Below, one piece after another: positions 53,174 to 62,092 of a stretch of DNA of 64,000 nt (position 1 is the stretch's first letter; every line of letters begins with the position of its first letter). The stretch is from Frateuria_A sp049727805 (GTDB lineage Bacteria; Pseudomonadota; Gammaproteobacteria; Xanthomonadales; Rhodanobacteraceae). Location of the stretch: positions 1 through 64,000 of the forward strand of contig NZ_JBCNYA010000007.1 of the NCBI RefSeq assembly GCF_049727805.1, read 5' to 3'. Both the position numbers and the translations under genes were made by a program. The notes below the pieces were generated by a model that saw only the letters and a program-made list of their open reading frames with translations, made no database searches and had not been told where the DNA came from.

Positions 53174-53665
53174 ATGAAGCCCATCGTCCCGCGCCTGACC
53201 CTCGCCGTGCTCGGTGCCGGCCTGCTGCTCGCCGGCTGCGCCAGCCACCCTGCCCGCACCGGCGCAAGCGAGGCCGGCCATGCTCCGGCGGCCACCTCCG
53301 AAACCACGCCGGCAGGCACCGCGCGCTCCGGCGAAGAGCATGCCGCCCACGGCAATCGCGCCGCCACGAGCAACGCGCCGGAACGTTCCGCCCCGTTGCC
53401 CGAGAACACCGGCATTCCCGCCTGCGACGACTACCTGGCCAGCTACGTGGCCTGCCACCGCGCCGCGGCGATCTACAAGCCCGACCAGCTCCAGGGCCGC
53501 TACGAAGCGATGCGCACGAGCCTGCTGCGCGATTCGCAGGATTCGGCGACGCGTCCGACGCTCGCGGCACGCTGCAACTCGCTGGCCAGCCAGTTGCGCC
53601 AGGCCCTGCACGGGAAATCCTGCGACTCGGCCCCGGCCGCGGCGAGCAGCCAGGCCGGACACTAG
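53174..53665 (+). CDS. small lipoprotein of unknown function
   Basis: A 163-residue lipoprotein with lipobox LLAGC. A low-complexity Ala/Thr/His/Glu-rich linker of about 55 residues follows, then a domain with three cysteines: NTGIPACDDYLASYVACHRA and AARCNSLASQLRQAL. The CX8C-type pattern (ACDDYLASYVAC) may be disulphide bonded. Its stop overlaps the converging YcaQ-type gene by 4 bases. No family recognised. Confidence 0.75.
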   Translation: MKPIVPRLTLAVLGAGLLLAGCASHPARTGASEAGHAPAATSETTPAGTARSGEEHAAHGNRAATSNAPERSAPLPENTGIPACDDYLASYVACHRAAAIYKPDQLQGRYEAMRTSLLRDSQDSATRPTLAARCNSLASQLRQALHGKSCDSAPAAASSQAGH

Positions 53666-54945
53666 CCGCTCGCGCCGGCAGCCTTCCAGTGGGCGCGCAG
53701 CGCGCGCCCGAACGCCGCCGGTTCGCTGCGCTCCAACCGCACCGTCGGCGTGCCGTGCCAGTGCGCGGTGCGGGCGATCGCGTCGGCCACATCGGCCACC
53801 AGGCGTGGCGAAGGATCCTGGCCCGGCTCCAGGAACAGCGCCTTGATCTCGAACACGCCCTCGCCGCGGTGCGCCTTGGCGTCCAGCCGTCCGACCAGGC
53901 TGCCACGGTGCAGGATGGGCAGCACGTAGTAGCCGTAGCGGCGCTTGGGCGCGGGCGTGTAGCACTCGATCGTGTACTCGAAATCGAACATGGCCTGCGC
54001 GCGGGCGCGGTCCCAGACCAGCGGATCGAACGGCGAAAGCAGTGCCGTGTGGGTGGCGCGCAACTGGCCGGCCCGCAGCTTGTCCAGCAGCGGCGCATGT
54101 TCGCGATGGACGTAACCGGGCGCGTCCCAGCCCCGCACCGGCACGGCGAGCAGTTCGCCGGCGGCGAGCAGCGGCGCCAGCTCGGTTTCGTCCACCGCGG
54201 GCTTGAGCCGGTAGTAGTCGGCGATCCAGCGCGCCTGGGTGATGCCCAGCGCCCGCACGCTGTCCAGGATGAACCGCCGGCGCAGTGCGGCCGGGTCGAG
54301 CGCGCTCGGCGCGAACGGCGGCTCGAGCGTAGCGAGCACGCGATCGGCCAGGTCGTACACGCGCTGGAAGCGCTCGCGCCGCGGCACCATCAGCTCGCCC
54401 AGCGCGAACCAGGCCTCCAGCCAACGCTTCTCCGGCTTCCATTCCCACCAGCCGCTCACCCCGCGATCGGCGCGCGGGAAATCGGCCGCGCGCACCGGGC
54501 CCTGCGTGCGGATGCGCTCGAGCAACTCGTCCATCTCCGTGCGGTGTTCGCGGTGCATGCGCGCGGCGTGGCGATGCGCCCAATGGGCGCCACGCTCGCG
54601 CCAGGCGCGGTGCAGCGGCAGGTCGGCGGCCGGCACGAAGCAGGCCTCGTGCGCCCAGCACTCGGCGATGCGGCCCTGCACCAGCGCCTGGTCCAGCCAG
54701 CCGCCGTCGTAGTCGCCCAGGCGCGCGTGCAGCACCAGGTAGGGGCTGCGCGCGACCACGTGGATGGAGTCGATCTGCAGCAGGCGCATGCGCTCGATCG
54801 CGGCCACCACGTCGGCCGGACGCGGGCGGCGACCGAGCGGCCGCAGCAGGCCTTGCGCGGCCAGGTGCAGGCGGCGTGCCTGGGCTAGGCCCAACGGCGC
54901 CGACGGGACGGGTGGAACGGACGGCAACGACGTCGACGGCTTCAC
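53662..54945 (-). CDS. ycaQ: YcaQ/AlkZ-like winged-helix DNA glycosylase (HTH_42)
   Basis: A 427-residue protein of the HTH_42 superfamily. The catalytic Q-phi-D motif is Q57-I-D59 in MRLLQIDSIHVVARSPYLVL; further landmarks are WAHEACFVP, WEWKPEKRW and HTALLSPFDPLVWDR. E. coli YcaQ unhooks nitrogen-mustard interstrand crosslinks and removes N7-alkylguanines. The long proline-rich N-terminus (1-18) may be from an early start; the core fits the family. Confidence 0.92.
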   Translation of the reverse strand: MKPSTSLPSVPPVPSAPLGLAQARRLHLAAQGLLRPLGRRPRPADVVAAIERMRLLQIDSIHVVARSPYLVLHARLGDYDGGWLDQALVQGRIAECWAHEACFVPAADLPLHRAWRERGAHWAHRHAARMHREHRTEMDELLERIRTQGPVRAADFPRADRGVSGWWEWKPEKRWLEAWFALGELMVPRRERFQRVYDLADRVLATLEPPFAPSALDPAALRRRFILDSVRALGITQARWIADYYRLKPAVDETELAPLLAAGELLAVPVRGWDAPGYVHREHAPLLDKLRAGQLRATHTALLSPFDPLVWDRARAQAMFDFEYTIECYTPAPKRRYGYYVLPILHRGSLVGRLDAKAHRGEGVFEIKALFLEPGQDPSPRLVADVADAIARTAHWHGTPTVRLERSEPAAFGRALRAHWKAAGASG

Positions 54946-55064
54946 GGAACCCTGTTGTCCAAGATGAGGCGGCGTTTACAAATCGTTTGCTAGCGTGCCG
55001 GAGCGCGGCAGCCCCATCGATTGCTTCCGTCCGCGTCCCCGCATTCTGGCATGGAGTCCCGCCG

Positions 55065-55655
55065 ATGAAATCCCGCAAGCCACTGCTGTCCGCCCTCGCC
55101 GCCGGCTCGCTGCTGCTTTCCGGCGCCCTGCTGGCGCAGGACGTGCCCACCCCGCCCAGTCCGCCGACGCCGCCGTCGAACCCGACCGACACCGCGCCTC
55201 CTCCGCCGCCGACCACGCCGATGCCGCCTCCGCCGGCGGGCTCGCCGCAGTCGAACATGCCGCCGACGCCGCCACCGCCGCCGAACCCGGCCGACACGCC
55301 GCCGGCCCCGGCGACCAGTTCGGGCATGCAATCCATGCCGCCGCCGGCCACCAGCGCGCCGCCGCCGATGGACCACCAACAGGGCGGCATGAATGGCAGC
55401 CAGGACATGAACGGCGGCATGAACATGCAAGGCAACGCCAACGCGGGAGCCAACGTCGAGTTCAAATCCTCGATGGCACCGGCGCCCGACACCGGCCCGG
55501 CGCCCGACTTCAGCCAGCTCGCCAACGGCAAGAAGTCGATCAGCGCGGACCAGGCGGTCAGCTATCCGCCGCTGGCCAACGACTTCGACTACGCCGACAA
55601 GAACCGTGACGGCCGCATCACCCAGCGCGAGTACGACAGCTGGAAATCGCATTGA
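55065..55655 (+). CDS. secreted proline-rich protein with a C-terminal EF-hand
   Basis: A 196-residue exported protein. A signal peptide (cleavage near GALLAQD) is followed by a 75-residue proline-rich low-complexity segment, then a Met/Gly/Asn/Gln-rich segment (MNGSQDMNGGMNMQGNANAG). The last 20 residues hold a canonical EF-hand loop, DKNRDGRITQRE, with Asp/Asn at positions 1, 3, 5 and Glu at 12. It is probably an envelope or extracellular calcium-responsive protein. A strong terminator follows. Confidence 0.82.
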   Translation: MKSRKPLLSALAAGSLLLSGALLAQDVPTPPSPPTPPSNPTDTAPPPPPTTPMPPPPAGSPQSNMPPTPPPPPNPADTPPAPATSSGMQSMPPPATSAPPPMDHQQGGMNGSQDMNGGMNMQGNANAGANVEFKSSMAPAPDTGPAPDFSQLANGKKSISADQAVSYPPLANDFDYADKNRDGRITQREYDSWKSH

Positions 55656-55677
55656 GCTTTTGCTCGACACTCCCCTC

Positions 55678-55704
55678 GCCGGCCCCCGCGGCCGGCTTTT
55701 TTTT
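55678..55704 (+). terminator. terminator of the EF-hand protein gene
   Basis: GCCGGCC and GGCCGGC with a CCCGC loop and eight T residues. Confidence 0.92.
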
Positions 55705-55771
55705 GGCCGTCACCGCCGGTTCGGGCGCGGCTGGCTAGACTCGCGCCTTTACGCCACGGAACGAAGCCTCG

Positions 55772-56860
55772 ATGAAGCCACTGCCGACCGCCACGCTCGC
55801 CCTGCTCGGCGGGCTGTGGGCCTGCGCCGCGCACGCGCAGAACCCCGACCCGATGGATATCCGCGCCTGCACCGCGATCGAGAGCGATGCCCAACGGCTG
55901 GCCTGCTACGACCACGCCACCGGGCGGGTCAACCTGCCGGTGGCGAAGAAGCGCGAAAGCGAGAGCGCCACGCAGCCCAGCCTGTTCGCCCACGACCGCA
56001 ATCCCGGCCAGGCGTCTGCACAGGAGAATCCCGAGGTGGCCGCACCGCTGTCGTTGCTGGACAGCCGTTGGGAACTGGCGCCCGAAGCCAAGCTCGGCAC
56101 CTACAACGTACGCGGCTACAAGCCGGTGTTCCTGCTACCGGTATTCGCCACCAGCAACCAGAACGAGCGTCCGCAAAGCCCCAATCCGCTCAACACGGTG
56201 ACCAACCCGGAGCGGCTGGAGAACGTCGAGGCGAAGTTCCAGATCAGCTTCAAGACCAAGCTCTGGCAGGGCGTGTTCGGCAACGCCGGCGACCTGTGGC
56301 TGGGCTATACCCAGTCCTCGCGCTGGCAGGTCTACAACGACCACATCTCCCGCCCGTTCCGCGAGACCAACTACGAACCCGAGGCGATGCTGGTGTTCGA
56401 CACGCACTACGACGTGCTCGGCTGGGACGGCCGCCTGCTCGGCATCGGCATCAACCACCAGTCCAACGGACAATCCAACCCGCTCTCGCGCAGCTGGAAC
56501 CGCGTGATCGGCAACGTCGGCTTCGAGCGCGGCGACTGGACGGTGATGCTGCGCCCGTGGTGGCGCATCCCCGAGGGCGGCGTCGACGACAACAACCCGG
56601 ACATCAGCGACTACATGGGCCGCGGCGAAGTGCAGATCGTGCACGAGTGGAACGGGCAGGAATTCGGCATGATGCTGCGCCATTCCTTCCGCGGCGGCAG
56701 CCGCAGCCACGGCTCGGCGCGGTTCACCTGGAGCTTCCCGCTGGCCGGCAACCTGCGCGGCTACATGGAAGTGTTCAAGGGCTACGGCGAGAGCCTGATC
56801 GACTACAACCACAACGCCACGTACCTGGGCCTGGGCGTGTCGCTGCTCGACTGGTACTGA
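55772..56860 (+). CDS. pldA: outer-membrane phospholipase A
   Basis: OMPLA (362 residues) is an outer-membrane beta-barrel esterase that removes misplaced phospholipids. The signal peptide ends at CAAHAQN; residues 24-100 form a periplasmic extension with CTAIESDAQRLACYDHATG, which resembles a small dimerisation motif of xanthomonad PldA. The active site is GINHQSNGQSNPLSRSWNR with H229 and S231; the calcium-binding region is RWQVYNDHISRPFRETNY. A TAGACT box lies 32 bases before the ATG. Confidence 0.95.
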   Translation: MKPLPTATLALLGGLWACAAHAQNPDPMDIRACTAIESDAQRLACYDHATGRVNLPVAKKRESESATQPSLFAHDRNPGQASAQENPEVAAPLSLLDSRWELAPEAKLGTYNVRGYKPVFLLPVFATSNQNERPQSPNPLNTVTNPERLENVEAKFQISFKTKLWQGVFGNAGDLWLGYTQSSRWQVYNDHISRPFRETNYEPEAMLVFDTHYDVLGWDGRLLGIGINHQSNGQSNPLSRSWNRVIGNVGFERGDWTVMLRPWWRIPEGGVDDNNPDISDYMGRGEVQIVHEWNGQEFGMMLRHSFRGGSRSHGSARFTWSFPLAGNLRGYMEVFKGYGESLIDYNHNATYLGLGVSLLDWY

Positions 56861-56885
56861 GCCCGGGAAGACGCCGGGAAGCCGT

Positions 56886-56911
56886 GCGGGGAAGGCGATC
56901 GCCCTCCCCGC
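56886..56911. terminator. long hairpin between pldA and slyD
   Basis: GCGGGGAAGGCGATCGCC pairs with the following CTCCCCGC to make a near-perfect 26-base palindrome without a T-tract. It lies between converging genes and is probably a terminator. Confidence 0.5.
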
Positions 56912-56923
56912 GCCGTCATGACC

Positions 56924-57406
56924 TCAGTGGTGATGTCCGCCCGGCCCGTGCACGTGCCCGTGCACCAGCTCCTCGGCGCTGGCCGGACGCACGCCGGTCA
57001 CCTCGACGTTGAAGTGCAGCGTCTGCCCGGCCAGCGGATGGTTGCCGTCGATGTGTACCTTGTCCTCGTCCACGCGCACCACGGTCACGTTGATCACGCC
57101 CTGCGGGCCGCGGCCCTGGAACTGCATGCCCGGCTGGATGTCCTCCACGCCCTGGAACGCCTCGCGCGGCACTTCCTGCATCAGCTCGGCGTGGCGCACG
57201 CCGTAGCCTTCCTCCGGCACCACGTCGACCTTGAACTGGTCGCCCGCCTGGCGGCCGGCCATCATCTTCTCCAGCCCCGGCACGATCTGCCCCGTGCCGT
57301 GCAGGTAGGTCAGCGGCTCGCGTCCCTCGGAACTGTCGATCACGCGGCCCTCGTCGTCGGTCAGCGTGTAATGGAAGGAGGCGACGGTGTTGTCTGCGAT
57401 CTGCAT
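56924..57406 (-). CDS. slyD: FKBP-type peptidyl-prolyl isomerase SlyD
   Basis: SlyD (160 residues) is a cytoplasmic prolyl isomerase and nickel-binding chaperone. FKBP features are DDEGRVIDSSEGREPLTYLHG and IVPGLEKMMAGRQAGD; the IF insertion domain is about 70-130. The tail HGHVHGPGGHHH is a shorter histidine-rich metal tail than in E. coli. Confidence 0.95.
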   Translation of the reverse strand: MQIADNTVASFHYTLTDDEGRVIDSSEGREPLTYLHGTGQIVPGLEKMMAGRQAGDQFKVDVVPEEGYGVRHAELMQEVPREAFQGVEDIQPGMQFQGRGPQGVINVTVVRVDEDKVHIDGNHPLAGQTLHFNVEVTGVRPASAEELVHGHVHGPGGHHH

Positions 57407-57490
57407 GTCGATCTCTGCTGGCAGGGAATGGGCCAGCTTAGCAGGTCGCCGTAGAGGGGCCGTCGACCTGCACGGCGGCATCGCGGTTGC

Positions 57491-57496
57491 GATACT
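57491..57496 (+). promoter_or_regulatory. possible -10 box of dacB (leaderless arrangement)
   Basis: GATACT ends 7 bases before the ATG at 57504, with no Shine-Dalgarno between. Confidence 0.4.
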
Positions 57497-57503
57497 TGCG
57501 TGC

Positions 57504-59021
57504 ATGAGGATGCCCCGCACGCCGCTCCGGCTGTTCCCCCTGCTCGCGCTCGCCCTGCTGCCGCTGCACGCCTGGGCGATGGACCTGGCCGCCATGCGCG
57601 CGGCGATCGACGCGCACATCGCGCAACCGCGCTTCGCGGCGGCGCGCTGGGGCATCGCGGTGGTCTCGCTGGACAGCGGCCGCACGCTCTATGCGCACGA
57701 CGCCGACAAGCTGTTCCAGCCGGCCTCCACCGCCAAGCTGTACACGGCGGCGCTGGTGCTCAACGGGCTGGATGCCAGCTATCGCATTCCCACCCGCGTG
57801 CTCGGTTCCCAGCCTGACAGGCGTGGGCGCGTGGATGGCCCGCTGGTGCTCTACGGCATGGGCGATCCCTCGCTCGGTGCCGATCCGTCCACTGCCGACT
57901 GGGCCGACGCGCTGGCCGCGCAGCTTGCCGGCCGCGGCGTGCGCCGCGTGCGTGGCGGCCTGGTGGCCGATGCCACCTATTTCGCCGGACCGCCGGTCGG
58001 CGACGGCTGGGAGGCTACCGATCTATTGGCGGGCTTTGCCGCGCCGGCCTCGGCCTTGAGCGTGGACGAGAACCAGTTGCGGCTCACCGTGGCGCCGGCC
58101 GCGGAAGCAGGCCGGCCCGCGCAGCTCACCTTCGAGCCACCGCACGCCGCGATGCCCGTGGCAGGGCATCTGTTCACTTCGCCTGCCGGCAGCGCCGACG
58201 ACATCAACCTCTACCGCGCGCCGGGAGACGCGCTGCTGCACGCCTTCGGTTCCGTTCCCGTGCAGTCGTCTCCGCGCGGCTTCCGCCTGGCGATGGCCGA
58301 TCCTGCGCAGGCTGCTGGCGCCGCGTTGCTACAAGCCTTGAAGCGGCGCGGCATCGCGGTCGACGGTCGCCTGCGGGTGGCGCGTTGGCCGCAGCAGGAC
58401 ACCGAGCTGCGCGCCGGCGCCGGCGTGCTGGCCGAAGTGCGTTCGCCGCCCCTCACGACGATCCTGCGCGAAGGCCTCAAGCGCTCGCAGAACCTCTACC
58501 TGCAGAACCTGCTGCAGCTCGCCGGCACGCGCGCCCACGCCACGGCAACGGCCGATGCCACGGCGCCGGCCGGTTTCCTCGACGCCGCCGACTGGGGCAT
58601 CCGCGCGTTGCGCCAGTTGCTCGACCGCATCGGCATCCCGCCTTCGACCAGCCTGATCGGCGAAGGCACCGGGCTGTCGCGGCGCGATCTCACCACGCCC
58701 GCCGCGCTGGTGCGCCTGCTCGCCTTCCTCGCCAACGATCCCGACGCCGGTGCGTTGCACGACATGCTGCCGGTCGCCGGCGTCGACGGCACGCTGGCCG
58801 GGCGCATGCGCGGTACGCCCGCCGCGGGCAACGTGCATGCCAAGACCGGCAGCATGACCTACGTGAACGGCCTGGCCGGCTATGTGACCAGCGCCGCGGG
58901 CGAGCACCTGGCCTTCGCGATCCTGCTCAACGACTATGCGCCGCCGAAAGGGATGCCGGCCAGCGCCGACGTGGACGCGATCGCCGTGTGGCTGGCAGAG
59001 CTAAACGAGAAGACCCCGTAG
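57504..59021 (+). CDS. dacB: D-alanyl-D-alanine carboxypeptidase/endopeptidase (PBP4 class)
   Basis: A 505-residue class C penicillin-binding protein. The signal peptide ends at HAWAMD. Catalytic motifs are SxxK as PASTAKL (S75-K78), SxN as KRSQNLY, and KTG as HAKTGSM. It cleaves D-Ala-D-Ala stem ends and crosslinks during growth. Length and motif order fit DacB/PBP4. Confidence 0.95.
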   Translation: MRMPRTPLRLFPLLALALLPLHAWAMDLAAMRAAIDAHIAQPRFAAARWGIAVVSLDSGRTLYAHDADKLFQPASTAKLYTAALVLNGLDASYRIPTRVLGSQPDRRGRVDGPLVLYGMGDPSLGADPSTADWADALAAQLAGRGVRRVRGGLVADATYFAGPPVGDGWEATDLLAGFAAPASALSVDENQLRLTVAPAAEAGRPAQLTFEPPHAAMPVAGHLFTSPAGSADDINLYRAPGDALLHAFGSVPVQSSPRGFRLAMADPAQAAGAALLQALKRRGIAVDGRLRVARWPQQDTELRAGAGVLAEVRSPPLTTILREGLKRSQNLYLQNLLQLAGTRAHATATADATAPAGFLDAADWGIRALRQLLDRIGIPPSTSLIGEGTGLSRRDLTTPAALVRLLAFLANDPDAGALHDMLPVAGVDGTLAGRMRGTPAAGNVHAKTGSMTYVNGLAGYVTSAAGEHLAFAILLNDYAPPKGMPASADVDAIAVWLAELNEKTP

Positions 59022-59029
59022 GGCGCCAA

Positions 59030-59515
59030 TCACCCGGCGACGCGCGTCGCGAGGTCCGCGCCGATCTTCTCCGGCGTGTCGGTCGGCGCGTAGCGCTTGA
59101 CCACCTGCCCGTCCGGCCCGACCAGGAACTTGGTGAAGTTCCACTTGATCGCCTCGCTGCCGAGCACGCCCTTGCCCTCGCGCTTGAGCCAGCGATACAG
59201 CGGATGGGCATCCTTGCCGTTGACCTCGATCTTGGCGAACAGCGGGAAGTCCACCTCGTAGTTGAGGCTGCAGAACTGGCGGATGTCCGCCTCGCTGCCC
59301 GGCTCCTGGTGGCCGAACTGGTCACAGGGAAAGCCGAGCACGGTCAGCCCGCGGTCGCGCCACGCTTGCCACAGCGCCTGCAGCCCCGTGTATTGCGGCG
59401 TGAAGCCGCACTTGGAGGCGACGTTGACGACCAGCAGCCAGCGTCCCTGCCATTCGGAAAGCGAGCGTTCCCTGCCGTCGATGTCGCGGGCGGAGAAGTC
59501 GTAGACGCTGCTCAT
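59030..59515 (-). CDS. glutathione peroxidase family protein
   Basis: A 161-residue thiol peroxidase. The peroxidatic cysteine is C36 in NVASKCGFTPQ (in place of selenocysteine); GFPCDQFGHQEPGS and KWNFTKFLV hold the resolving cysteine and the Gln/Trp/Asn residues. It reduces hydroperoxides using thioredoxin or glutathione. It converges on dacB. Confidence 0.94.
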   Translation of the reverse strand: MSSVYDFSARDIDGRERSLSEWQGRWLLVVNVASKCGFTPQYTGLQALWQAWRDRGLTVLGFPCDQFGHQEPGSEADIRQFCSLNYEVDFPLFAKIEVNGKDAHPLYRWLKREGKGVLGSEAIKWNFTKFLVGPDGQVVKRYAPTDTPEKIGADLATRVAG

Positions 59516-59619
59516 GCATGGGCTCCCGTTAGCGTGGCGGGCAGTCTACGCCGGCGGGGGCATATGCACATGAGCGATGGCCATTTCCCCACGTGTCCCC
59601 GGGAGGAGACGCTGCCGTG

Positions 59620-59745
59620 ATGCAGCTCATCGTTTCCGCCCTGGTCTCCCTAGCCACCCTCGTGCTGCTGGGCTACGCGGCCTGCCGCGAGGCGCCGCGC
59701 CGGCCGGCGCGCGTACGCACGCGGCGCCGGTACCCGGGCCTGTAA
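59620..59745 (+). CDS. 41-residue membrane protein
   Basis: Starts MQLIVSALVSLATLVLLGYA, one hydrophobic helix, followed by a strongly basic tail (CREAPRRPARVRTRRRYPGL). GGAGGAGA lies 9 bases before the ATG, or closer to an in-frame GTG at 59617. The stop is 7 bases from the converging pncB stop. Probably an inner-membrane peptide; no family recognised. Confidence 0.6.
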   Translation: MQLIVSALVSLATLVLLGYAACREAPRRPARVRTRRRYPGL

Positions 59746-59751
59746 GCGGCC

Positions 59752-60933
59752 TCAGGCCTCTGGCGGGATGTCGAACACCTGCCGCAGGTAGGCCACGTAG
59801 GCCGGGTCGTCGCACATGTTCTTGCCCGGCGAATCGCTGAGCTTGGCCACCGGCTGGCCGTTGCAGCGGACCATCTTGATCACGATCTGCAGCGGCGTCG
59901 GCCCGACGTCGTTGGTGAGGTTGGTGCCGACGCCGAAGGCCAGCTGGCAGCGCCCGCGGAAGTGGCGGTAGAGCTGCATCACCCGCGGCAGGTCGAGCGC
60001 GTCGCTGAACACCAGGATCTTGCTGCGCGGATTGACGCGATTGGCCTGGTAGTGCGCCAGCACCTTCTCGCCCCAGGCGAACGGGTCGCCCGAATCGTGC
60101 CGCGTGCCGTCGAACAGCTTGCAGAAGTACATGTCGAAGTCGCGCAGGAAAGCGTCCAGGCCGTAGACGTCCGACAGCGCGATGCCGAGGTCGCCGCGGT
60201 ATTCCTTCGCCCAGGTCTCCAGCGCCACGCGCTGCGAGTCGCGCAGCCGCGGGCCGAGCGCCTGGTGCGCCTGCAGGTACTCGTGCGCCAGCGTGCCCAG
60301 CGGGGTGAGGCCGAGCTTCCACGCCAGCCACACGTTGCTGGTGCCGGCCAGTTGGTCGCCCAGGCCGTCGCGCAGGGTGCGCACCACCTCCTCGTGCCAG
60401 GCGCGCGAGAAGCGCCGGCGCGTGCCGTAGTCGGCGATGCGGCAATCGGCGTAGTCCGGGTCGCCGTGCAGCATCGCGATCTTCGCCTGCAGGCGCTTAC
60501 GTCCCTGGGTCAGGTCCAGATCGGCCTGCGTGTTGCGGAAGTACACCTCGTTGACGATCGCCAGCAGCGGCACCTCGAACAGGATGGTGTGCAGCCACGG
60601 GCCGACGATGCGGATCTCGATCTCGCCCTCGGCGGTCGTCGACGGCGCGATGTCGACGTACTTGGCGTTGAGCTGGAACAGCCCCAGGAAGTCGACGAAG
60701 TCGCTCTTGATGTAGCGCCAGCCGCGCAGGTAGTCGAGCTCCTCGGGCGTGAAGCGCAGGCGGCACAAGGCGTCCAGCTCGGCACGGATCTCGCCGATGT
60801 ACGGCACCAGGTCGATCCCCGGATTGCGGCACTTGAAGCGGTACTCGACCTGCGCCGCCGGATAGTGGTGCAGCACCACCTGCATCATCGAGAACTTGTA
60901 CAGGTCGGTGTCGAGCAGGGACTGGACGATCAT
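59752..60933 (-). CDS. pncB: nicotinate phosphoribosyltransferase
   Basis: PncB (393 residues) converts nicotinate and PRPP to NaMN, the entry of the Preiss-Handler NAD pathway. SLLDTDLYKFSMMQVVLHHYP, GTSNVWLAWKLGLTPLGTLAHEYLQ, DGTRHDSGDP and FGVGTNLTNDVG are family signatures. The start at 60933 gives MIVQSLLDTD. It works with pncC (22035) in pyridine recycling, though unlinked. Confidence 0.96.
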   Translation of the reverse strand: MIVQSLLDTDLYKFSMMQVVLHHYPAAQVEYRFKCRNPGIDLVPYIGEIRAELDALCRLRFTPEELDYLRGWRYIKSDFVDFLGLFQLNAKYVDIAPSTTAEGEIEIRIVGPWLHTILFEVPLLAIVNEVYFRNTQADLDLTQGRKRLQAKIAMLHGDPDYADCRIADYGTRRRFSRAWHEEVVRTLRDGLGDQLAGTSNVWLAWKLGLTPLGTLAHEYLQAHQALGPRLRDSQRVALETWAKEYRGDLGIALSDVYGLDAFLRDFDMYFCKLFDGTRHDSGDPFAWGEKVLAHYQANRVNPRSKILVFSDALDLPRVMQLYRHFRGRCQLAFGVGTNLTNDVGPTPLQIVIKMVRCNGQPVAKLSDSPGKNMCDDPAYVAYLRQVFDIPPEA

Positions 60934-61011
60934 GCACGTGCCTGGCTGGATCCGGTGCACCGGATCGGGACGTGCATTATCGCCGTGCAGACCCAGATGC
61001 GGCGAGTCGGC

Positions 61012-62049
61012 TCAAGGCTCGCGTCCGACTTCCAGCACGGTGAAGCTCCCCGGCAGCACGGACGGATGGTGGTGCGGGCCGCCCTGCTCCGTGTGCACCG
61101 CGAACTGCGCCGCCGACAGGAACAGGTGGCCGGTGCGCGGATCCAGGGCGAGCGTGCGGGCGCTGGCCTGGGTGGGTACGGTGGCGAGTACGCGGTAATG
61201 GTCCGGGTCGTCCTCGTGCACCACCGTCAGCGTGCCATCCTGGCCGTTGGCGCTGTACACGATGCCGCGCCGGGGATCGAACGCGGCGCCGTCCGGCCCG
61301 TTGCCGATCGCGACGCTGGCCACGCGATGGCCGTCGTCGGCATCGAGCACCGTCATGGTGCGGTTCTGGCAGACCGAGAACAGGCGTCGGTGCGTGGCAT
61401 CCAGTGCGAGCCCGGTGGGCGACTCGCACGGCGCCAGCGACCAGGTCGCCAGAAGTTTCGCTGTCTTCGGATCGAGTTCTGCCAGCTCGCTCTTGTCCTC
61501 GATGTTCACCCAGACACGTCCGGCGCCGTCGGTGACGGCGAACTCCGGCTTGCCCGGCAGCGCGATCGTCGCCAGCGGCTTGCCGCTGGCCGCGTCGAAG
61601 GCGGTGGCATTGGCGCTGCGGCCGTTGAAGGTGAAGACGCGCCGGCTGGCCGGGTCGTACAGGATCGCGTCAGGGTTGCCGCCGCTGGCTTCGAGCGTGG
61701 CGGTGGCTTTGAGCGTGCGGGTGTCGAACGCCGTCACCTTGCCGCTGCGGCCGTTGCTGATCCAGCCGCGATGCAGGGCCGGCGCCAGCGCGATGCCGTG
61801 CACGCCGTCCAGATGGCCGATGCGGCCCACGGTCGTCCCGCTGTCGGCATCGAGCACCACCACCTCGTCGCCGTGGCTGACGTACACGCGGCGCGCAGCG
61901 GCGTCGACCGCGAGGTAATCCCAGCCCTCGTCGCCGCCGGGCGCGTAGCGGTGCAGCACGCGATAGCCGGCATGCGGCGCCGATGCGGCCAGCACGGCAG
62001 TACACAGGCCGAGCGATGCGGCGAAAACCCGTCGGAAGGTGGCGTTCAT
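61012..62049 (-). CDS. exported YncE-like beta-propeller
   Basis: A 345-residue secreted propeller. A signal peptide (cleavage near ASAPHAGY) is followed by about seven WD/YVTN-type blades with repeated VxxFDxxxxK/T patterns: VVVLDADSGTTVGRIG, VTAFDTRTLKATATLEA, LAELDPKTAKLLATWSL, MTVLDADDGHRVAS and LALDPRTGHLFLS. Function unknown. It is separated from the next gene by about 40 bases. Confidence 0.88.
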   Translation of the reverse strand: MNATFRRVFAASLGLCTAVLAASAPHAGYRVLHRYAPGGDEGWDYLAVDAAARRVYVSHGDEVVVLDADSGTTVGRIGHLDGVHGIALAPALHRGWISNGRSGKVTAFDTRTLKATATLEASGGNPDAILYDPASRRVFTFNGRSANATAFDAASGKPLATIALPGKPEFAVTDGAGRVWVNIEDKSELAELDPKTAKLLATWSLAPCESPTGLALDATHRRLFSVCQNRTMTVLDADDGHRVASVAIGNGPDGAAFDPRRGIVYSANGQDGTLTVVHEDDPDHYRVLATVPTQASARTLALDPRTGHLFLSAAQFAVHTEQGGPHHHPSVLPGSFTVLEVGREP

Positions 62050-62092
62050 GGCGGCGCTCCGTGGCGGACCCGCCGATGCTCGTACCGGCGGC

